The notes beneath the pieces were generated by a model. The model was not told the origin of the DNA. It saw only the letters and a list, made by a program, of their open reading frames with translations, and ran no database searches. A stretch of 9,306 nt of DNA from Clostridiales bacterium. Its GTDB lineage: Bacteria > Bacillota > Clostridia > Oscillospirales > Oscillospiraceae. Position 1 is the first letter of the stretch; every line of letters starts with the position of its first letter. Position numbers and translations under genes: made by a program. The stretch covers positions 926 through 10,231 of the forward strand of contig JAHZEF010000080.1 of NCBI GenBank assembly GCA_019422005.1, in the 5' to 3' direction. Shown in pieces: positions 4,361 through 9,306 of this stretch.

Positions 4361-5543
4361 GGATATCCTCCCCCCTGTACCGCGCAATTGCGGCGCAGTC
4401 TTTGTCTCCTCTGCCGGAAATGGTGACTACGAGAATGGCTTCCCTGCCCATTGCCGGCGCAATCTTCCTGGCGTGCGCGACCGCGTGGGCCGATTCGATG
4501 GCGGGGATGATCCCCTCTGTTTTGGTCAGGTATTCAAAGGCGCATACGGCCTCCTCATCGGTGACAGGTACGTATTCCGCCCTGCCCGTGTCGTGCAGAT
4601 AAGCATGCTCCGGCCCGACGCCGGGATAGTCGAGACCGGCGGAGATGGAATAGACGGGCGCAATCTGACCGAATGCGTCCTGGCAGAAGTAAGACTTCAT
4701 GCCGTGGAAAATGCCGACCCTTCCGGTATTCACAGTCGCTGCTGTTTCCGGGGTGCCGACGCCTCTGCCCGCCGCTTCACAGCCGATCAGCCTGACGCCT
4801 TTGTCGCCGATAAAATGGTAGAAGCTCCCGATGGCGTTGGATCCGCCGCCGACGCAGGCGACGACGGCATCGGGCAGCCTGCCCTCCCTGGCGAGGATCT
4901 GCTCCCGGATCTCCCTGGAGATGACGGCCTGGAAGTCGCGCACGATGGTTGGGAACGGATGGGGCCCCATAACCGATCCGAGGCAGTAGTGGGTGTCGCT
5001 GATGCGGGAAGTCCATTCGCGCATCGTCTCCGACACGGCATCCTTTAATGTTGCGGTGCCCGATTTCACCGGGATGACCTCCGCCCCCAGCAAACGCATG
5101 CGGTACACATTGAGCGCCTGCCGGACCGTATCCTCCGCTCCCATATATACGACGCATTCCATTCCCATCAGGGCGGCGGCGGTTGCGGTGGCAACGCCAT
5201 GCTGGCCGGCGCCTGTTTCGGCGATCAGGCGGGTTTTTCCCATCTTCTTTGCAAGCAGCGCCTGCCCGAGTACGTTGTTGATCTTGTGCGCCCCCGTATG
5301 GTTGAGATCCTCGCGCTTGAGATAGATTTTTGCTCCGCCCAGATCGCGGGTCATTTTTTCTGCAAAGTACAGCCTGGAGGGCCTGCCCGCATATTCGTTG
5401 AGCAGATCTGTGAGCTCGCGGTGAAACTCCGGGTCGTTTTTGCAGCGGCAGTACGCCTCTTCCAGTTCGGTCACCGCATGCATCAGCGTTTCGGGAATAT
5501 ACTGACCGCCGTAAATACCGAAACGTCCGTTTGGATTTGTCAT
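4353..5543 (-). CDS. trpB: tryptophan synthase beta subunit
   Basis: This 396-residue PLP enzyme condenses indole with serine to give tryptophan in the alpha2-beta2 complex. GRFGIYGGQYIPETL is the N-terminal signature of the TrpB1 type. HTGAHKIN carries the PLP lysine at K87, and AETGAGQHG holds the catalytic Glu E109; both numbers equal those of the Salmonella enzyme. GGGSNA (231-236) binds the PLP phosphate, and SAGLDYPGVGPEH and GRGDKD follow in the usual order. Its TGA-overlapping start shares ATGA (5543-5540) with the trpF stop, and its 3' end overlaps trpA. The ribosome binding site, AAAGGA within the trpF coding sequence, is weaker than its neighbours', so expression may lean on coupling. 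Nothing is missing from the active site. Confidence 0.97.
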   Translation of the reverse strand: MTNPNGRFGIYGGQYIPETLMHAVTELEEAYCRCKNDPEFHRELTDLLNEYAGRPSRLYFAEKMTRDLGGAKIYLKREDLNHTGAHKINNVLGQALLAKKMGKTRLIAETGAGQHGVATATAAALMGMECVVYMGAEDTVRQALNVYRMRLLGAEVIPVKSGTATLKDAVSETMREWTSRISDTHYCLGSVMGPHPFPTIVRDFQAVISREIREQILAREGRLPDAVVACVGGGSNAIGSFYHFIGDKGVRLIGCEAAGRGVGTPETAATVNTGRVGIFHGMKSYFCQDAFGQIAPVYSISAGLDYPGVGPEHAYLHDTGRAEYVPVTDEEAVCAFEYLTKTEGIIPAIESAHAVAHARKIAPAMGREAILVVTISGRGDKDCAAIARYRGEDIHE

Positions 5544-6148
5544 AATCTGTTTTCCTTTCTGACGGCGGCAACAAATGCCTCCATTTTTGCCCGGTCCTTG
5601 CTTCCGTTTGTCTCGATACCGGAACTGACGTCGACGGCGAACGGGTGCAGCCGCGCCGCGGCTTCCGCTGCATTCCCGGCATCCAGGCCGCCTGCCAGGA
5701 AATACGGCCTGCGGATATCCTGGATCAGAGACCAGTCGAAGGCCGATCCGGTCCCTGCGCCGGAATCGAGCAGGATCAGGTCTGCCGCGCTGTTTTCAGC
5801 GGAAATGACGCTTTCCCTGCCGGTGATTTGAAACGCCTTGATGACCGGCTTCCCGGTAAGTGCCCGCAGGGCGGCGATGTAGCCGTTGTCCTCGCCGCCG
5901 TGAAGCTGGGCCATATCGATGACGCCGCTGTTCAGGAGGCCGGCGATGCGTTCGATCCGCTCGTTTACGAATACGCCGACAGCCTGAATCGCAGGAGAAA
6001 GCTGCTCCCTTAATTTCAACGCGGCCTCCGGCGTGATGCGGCGTCTGCTTTCCGGCGCAAACACAAAGCCGACATACTCCGGCATTACATCGTTGGCGGC
6101 TTCCATGTCACAGGGCCTGGAAAGACCGCAGAGCTTGATCTTCGTCAT
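5540..6148 (-). CDS. trpF: phosphoribosylanthranilate isomerase
   Basis: This 202-residue TIM-barrel enzyme converts N-(5-phosphoribosyl)anthranilate to 1-(2-carboxyphenylamino)-1-deoxyribulose 5-phosphate. KLCGL near the N-terminus holds the catalytic Cys7. The sequence around ILLDSGAGTGSAFDW holds the catalytic Asp (D128), and VDVSSGIETNGSKD is the phosphate-binding end. QLHGGED is also characteristic. TrpF is a separate protein here, not fused to TrpC as in enteric bacteria. The ATG overlaps the trpC stop as ATGA (6148-6145), with a purine-rich GAGGGGG just upstream inside trpC. It likewise overlaps trpB at its 3' end. Confidence 0.96.
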   Translation of the reverse strand: MTKIKLCGLSRPCDMEAANDVMPEYVGFVFAPESRRRITPEAALKLREQLSPAIQAVGVFVNERIERIAGLLNSGVIDMAQLHGGEDNGYIAALRALTGKPVIKAFQITGRESVISAENSAADLILLDSGAGTGSAFDWSLIQDIRRPYFLAGGLDAGNAAEAAARLHPFAVDVSSGIETNGSKDRAKMEAFVAAVRKENRL

Positions 6149-6927
6149 GCCGTCCCCCTCAGTTCTGCAAGCTTGGCCTTTTTATCGGGGGCTCTCATGA
6201 GCGCTTCGCCGATCAGTACGGCGTCCGCGCCGACTGCACGGAGCTCCGCCACGTCCGCGGCGCTGCGCACGCCGCTTTCCGAGACGAACAAAACGCCTTC
6301 GGGGATCAGCTTCCGAAGCGCCCGACTGTTTCCGGCGTCCACCGAAAAATCATGGAGATTGCGGTTATTGACGCCGATGATTCTGGCCCCTGCGTTCAGG
6401 GCCGTTTGTATTTCGCCTTCGTCGTGCGCTTCCACCAGGGCGGACAGCCCAAGCGTGTCGCAAATCCCGATGAATTCCTGGATTTGCCGCTCCGACAGGA
6501 TGGAGCAGAGAAGAAGCACCGCTGAGGAACCCAGGAGCTTCGCTTCGTAGATCATGTAATCGTCAACGGTGAAGTCCTTGCGAAGGCAGGGGATCGAAAC
6601 GGCCCCGGCGATTTCTTTCAGATGCCTGTCTTCCCCGAGGAACCATTTCGGCTCGGTTAAAACGGAAATGCAGTCGGCCCCTGCCGCCTCGTAGTCCTTC
6701 GCAATCTGCAGATACGGAAATTCCGGGGCGATCAGGCCCCTGGACGGCGACGCCTTTTTGCACTCGCAGATCAGGGAAACGCCCGGTTTTTTCAGCGCGC
6801 GTTCAAAGGCGAACGCGCCTTTCGGAAGGAGCGCGGCACGCTGCCTGACCTCGTCCAACGGAACCCGCCGCCGGGCTTCTGCAACGCGTTCTCTCGCGTG
6901 GTCTGCAAGCCGGTCCAGAATCGTCAT
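6145..6927 (-). CDS. trpC: indole-3-glycerol phosphate synthase
   Basis: This 260-residue TIM-barrel enzyme closes the indole ring, making indole-3-glycerol phosphate with loss of CO2. ICECKKASPSRG holds catalytic E55 and K57, LRKDF holds K117, EAHDE holds E166, and GVNNRNL holds N188. SESGV near the end is part of the phosphate site. An N-terminal helix of about 45 residues precedes the barrel, as normal for TrpC. Its ATG overlaps the trpD stop (ATGA, 6927-6924) and lies 7 nt after CGGAGG within trpD. The length is typical of a monofunctional TrpC. Confidence 0.97.
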   Translation of the reverse strand: MTILDRLADHARERVAEARRRVPLDEVRQRAALLPKGAFAFERALKKPGVSLICECKKASPSRGLIAPEFPYLQIAKDYEAAGADCISVLTEPKWFLGEDRHLKEIAGAVSIPCLRKDFTVDDYMIYEAKLLGSSAVLLLCSILSERQIQEFIGICDTLGLSALVEAHDEGEIQTALNAGARIIGVNNRNLHDFSVDAGNSRALRKLIPEGVLFVSESGVRSAADVAELRAVGADAVLIGEALMRAPDKKAKLAELRGTA

Positions 6928-7955
6928 ATCCCAGCCTCCGGACGGTTGCTGAGTTCGATGAACCGGCGAAGGGTTTCAAGGGCTTTTCCGGAATCAATGA
7001 GATCCGCCGCCAGGGCAATACCGTCCTTTATACTGCCGGCCTTTCCCCCGATGTAGAGGGAAGCGCCCGCGTTCATCAGAACGGCATTTCGCCTGGGGCC
7101 CGTTTCCCCATGCAGAACGGCGAGCGTGATTGCCGCATTCTCATCCGGATCGCCGCCGCTCAGATCCTCTTTCCGGCAGCGGTCCAGGCCGAACTCCTCC
7201 GGGGAGATGACGAAGGATTTGAACCAGCCGTCGCGGATTTCGCAGACGGTCGTGGGGGCGCTCACAGAAATTTCGTCCAGCCGGTCCTGGCCGTAGACCA
7301 CCATCCCGCGCCGGACTCCGAGATTGCTCAGAACCTGCGCCAGCGGTTCCACAAGGTAGCCGTCATACACGCCGAGAAGCTGCATGGACGGCGTTCCGGG
7401 ATTGGTGAGCGGGCCGAGGATATTGAACACGGTGCGGAATCCCAGCTCCCGGCGGATGGCCCCGACGTATTTCATGGAACTGTGGTACTTCTGCGCAAAG
7501 AAAAAGCAAATTCCAACCTGGTTCAGAAGCTCGATGCATCTTGCGGGGCTTTGCTGAATGTTTACGCCCAGTGCTTCCAGGCAATCCGCCGTGCCGCACC
7601 GGGAGGATGCGGCCCTGTTCCCGTGCTTTGCGACACGCATGCCGCCGGCGGCCGCCACAAGCGCAGAGGTGGTGGAAATATTGAAGCTGTGGGCGTTGTC
7701 GCCGCCGGTGCCGACGATTTCAAATACGTCCATACCGGTTTCGACCCTGACCGCGTGCGCCCGCATTGCCGCGGCGCAGCCGGCAATTTCGTCGATGGTC
7801 TCGGCCCTGGCGCTTTTGGTGGAGAGCGCCGCGAGAAAAGCGGCGTTCTGGGTGGGGGTGGTTTCGCCGCTCATGATTTCATTCATGACGGCGTATGCCT
7901 CATCGTAGGTAAGGTCTTCCTTGTTTACAATTTTTACGATTGCCTCCTGAATCAT
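6924..7955 (-). CDS. trpD: anthranilate phosphoribosyltransferase
   Basis: This 343-residue enzyme transfers the phosphoribosyl group of PRPP to anthranilate. GTGGD (82-86), NIST (92-95) and KHGNRAASS (110-118) form the PRPP and magnesium sites. GPLTNP and the DE pair in RLDEIS complete the family pattern. The N-terminal helical domain is present and length is standard. TrpD is not fused to TrpG here. The start ATG 7955 follows AAAGGAGG (7972-7965) by 9 nt and lies only 4 nt beyond the trpG stop. It is the one junction of the operon that does not overlap. Confidence 0.97.
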   Translation of the reverse strand: MIQEAIVKIVNKEDLTYDEAYAVMNEIMSGETTPTQNAAFLAALSTKSARAETIDEIAGCAAAMRAHAVRVETGMDVFEIVGTGGDNAHSFNISTTSALVAAAGGMRVAKHGNRAASSRCGTADCLEALGVNIQQSPARCIELLNQVGICFFFAQKYHSSMKYVGAIRRELGFRTVFNILGPLTNPGTPSMQLLGVYDGYLVEPLAQVLSNLGVRRGMVVYGQDRLDEISVSAPTTVCEIRDGWFKSFVISPEEFGLDRCRKEDLSGGDPDENAAITLAVLHGETGPRRNAVLMNAGASLYIGGKAGSIKDGIALAADLIDSGKALETLRRFIELSNRPEAGI

Positions 7956-7959
7956 GGGG

Positions 7960-8529
7960 TCAGGCCTCCTTTATGAAATTTCTGAGCATTGTCCGGCCGT
8001 CCGGCGTCAGAATGGACTCGGGATGGAACTGCACGCCGTATATAGGGCGTTCCCTGTGCTGCACCGCCATCACCTCGCCATCCGCGGCCAGCGCGGTTAT
8101 GTCCAGCTCTCCGGGGATGGTATCGGTGTCCACCGCAAGGGAGTGATAACGGGCGACGGAAGCGGTTTCGGGACAGCCCCGGAACAGCGGGCAGGCCGTA
8201 TTGAGCGTCACCTTCGATTGTTTGCCGTGCATCGGCTCCCTTGCATGGATAACGGCCGCACCGAATGCCGCACAGACGGCCTGATGGCCGAGGCAGACGC
8301 CCAGGATGGGGATGTCCCTGCCCAGCGTTTGGACCGCTTCAATCAGGATGCCGGCGTTTTCCGGCCTGCCCGGGCCGGGGGACAGGATGATGCGTCCGGG
8401 GCTGAGGGCCCTGACTTCCGCCACCGTCATTTCATCGTTCCGGATGACGCGGATATCGGGATCCAGTTCGCCGATGAGCTGATACAGGTTGTAGGAAAAG
8501 CTGTCGTAGTTGTCAATCAGTAAAATCAT
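7960..8529 (-). CDS. trpG: anthranilate synthase component II, glutamine amidotransferase
   Basis: This 189-residue class I amidotransferase supplies ammonia from glutamine to TrpE. DNYDSFSYN (6-14) is the N-terminal signature, SPGPGRPENAG lies near residue 55, GVCLGHQ (77-83) holds the nucleophile Cys79, and GVQFHPES (165-172) holds His169 and Glu171. The triad is complete. I chose ATG 8529 because a strong GGAGG run lies upstream and the ATG overlaps the trpE stop as ATGA; the frame stays open for 20 codons further, but inside trpE. The sequence cannot by itself exclude use by a PabB enzyme for folate, since TrpG/PabA proteins may be shared, but the operon makes TrpG the natural call. Confidence 0.96.
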   Translation of the reverse strand: MILLIDNYDSFSYNLYQLIGELDPDIRVIRNDEMTVAEVRALSPGRIILSPGPGRPENAGILIEAVQTLGRDIPILGVCLGHQAVCAAFGAAVIHAREPMHGKQSKVTLNTACPLFRGCPETASVARYHSLAVDTDTIPGELDITALAADGEVMAVQHRERPIYGVQFHPESILTPDGRTMLRNFIKEA

Positions 8530-9306
8530 TCCTCCACCTCCCGGGCGAGCTCCAGAGCCCTGAGCGAGGATTTTGCCTTGTTCAGGCATTCTTCGAACTC
8601 CTTTTCAGGAACCGAATCCGCCACAATGCCCGCGCCGCTCCGCACAAATACCCTTCCGTTTTTTTTGTAAGCGATCCGAATGGCGATGCAGGTGTCCATA
8701 TTGCCGGTAAAGTCGATATATCCGATTGCGCCGCCGTAGATCCCTCGCCTGTTGTTCTCCAATTCCCCGATCAGCTGGCAGGCCCTGATTTTCGGGGCGC
8801 CGGACAGCGTCCCGGCCGGAAGAACCGCCTCGATTGCATTCAGCGCGTCCTGATCCTCCCGGATTTCGCCCCGAACGGTGGAGCCGATGTGCATCACATG
8901 GGAAAAGCGTTCGACGGAATGCAGCGTTTCCACCTGTACCGTACCAAATTTGCTGAGCTTGCCGATGTCGTTCCTTCCCAGATCCACCAGCATATTGTGC
9001 TCTGCCAGTTCCTTCTCGTCAGAGAGCAGCTCAGCTTCCAGGCTGCGGTCTTCCTCCTCCGTTCTGCCCCTGGGCCTGGTTCCCGCCAGAGGGAATGTGT
9101 GCAGCACCCCGTTTTCCAGCTTGACCAGTGTTTCCGGGGACGCTCCGGCAACCTCCACGTCCGTACCGGAGAAGTAAAACATGTAGGGGGACGGATTGAT
9201 GGTGCGAAGTACGCGGTAGGTGTTCAGCAGGCTTCCCTCAAACGGAGCGCTCAGCCGGTTGGAAAGTACAATCTGAAAAATGTCGCCCTCCCGGATATGG
9301 CGCTTT
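8526..9306 (-). CDS. trpE: anthranilate synthase component I (partial, C-terminal 259 residues)
   Basis: The gene enters from the right edge (first full codon at 9305) and ends at TGA 8528-8526. TrpE turns chorismate plus ammonia into anthranilate. The visible part is the chorismate-binding domain: IREGDIFQIVLSNR at its start, then ASPETLV, LAGTRPRGRT, ELLSDEKELAEHNMLVDLGRN (split here for length: ELLSDEKE, then AEHNMLVDLGRND), AGTLSGAPK and GGAIGYIDFTGNMD with RSGAGIVADS near the end. These are the family's active-site segments and all are intact. The N-terminal regulatory domain with the tryptophan-binding LLES-type motif lies outside the window, as do the promoter and any attenuator. TrpE and PabB are related; position directly before trpG-D-C-F-B-A settles the call. 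Confidence 0.96.
   Translation of the reverse strand, partial: KRHIREGDIFQIVLSNRLSAPFEGSLLNTYRVLRTINPSPYMFYFSGTDVEVAGASPETLVKLENGVLHTFPLAGTRPRGRTEEEDRSLEAELLSDEKELAEHNMLVDLGRNDIGKLSKFGTVQVETLHSVERFSHVMHIGSTVRGEIREDQDALNAIEAVLPAGTLSGAPKIRACQLIGELENNRRGIYGGAIGYIDFTGNMDTCIAIRIAYKKNGRVFVRSGAGIVADSVPEKEFEECLNKAKSSLRALELAREVEE

Noticed and set aside
1..9306. Mobile elements, CRISPR repeats, phage or defence genes
   Set aside because: No transposase, integrase, direct-repeat array or attachment site was seen; all long genes are core metabolism or its regulation.

Overview
The window looks like chromosomal housekeeping and amino-acid biosynthesis DNA from a GC-rich member of the Firmicutes, most likely Clostridia. 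That placement is an inference from strong AGGAGG-type ribosome binding sites, sigma-A-type promoters, an Rrf2 regulator with a Clostridia-like cysteine arrangement, and the unfused trpE-G-D-C-F-B-A order. No mobile element, CRISPR array, tRNA or rRNA was found.

Layout, left to right. (1) 1-235, plus strand: the last 77 codons of CTP synthase (pyrG). (2) 315-710, minus strand: an Rrf2-family regulator with three cysteines spaced like an Fe-S ligand set. (3) 711-1133: a 423-bp divergent intergenic region. It holds a promoter for the regulator, a consensus promoter with an overlapping inverted repeat for the plus-strand genes, and a leader of about 300 nt. The leader encodes a 23-residue peptide with tandem Cys codons, followed by long-range RNA stems and an intrinsic terminator. 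(4) 1134-3417, plus strand: metY (O-acetylhomoserine sulfhydrylase) and cysK (cysteine synthase). (5) 3418-3589: two very strong GC hairpins between convergent transcription units. (6) 3590-9306, minus strand: the tryptophan operon trpE(partial)-trpG-trpD-trpC-trpF-trpB-trpA, almost every junction overlapping or nearly so.

How the parts work together. MetY and CysK put sulfide into homocysteine and cysteine. The sequence suggests two layers of control on this pair. One is initiation control by the neighbouring Rrf2 protein at the dyad over the metY promoter. The other is cysteine-responsive attenuation through the leader peptide and terminator. The trp operon encodes the enzymes from chorismate to tryptophan; its promoter and any leader lie beyond the right edge.

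The best candidate for something undescribed is the metY-cysK leader at 834-1133. Its parts (Shine-Dalgarno, small ORF with Cys-Cys, a 13-bp stem starting inside the second Cys codon, a competing 8-bp stem that would break the terminator, and a terminator with a U-run) fit a classical translation-coupled attenuator tuned to cysteine. The mechanism is inferred from base pairing done by eye and is untested.
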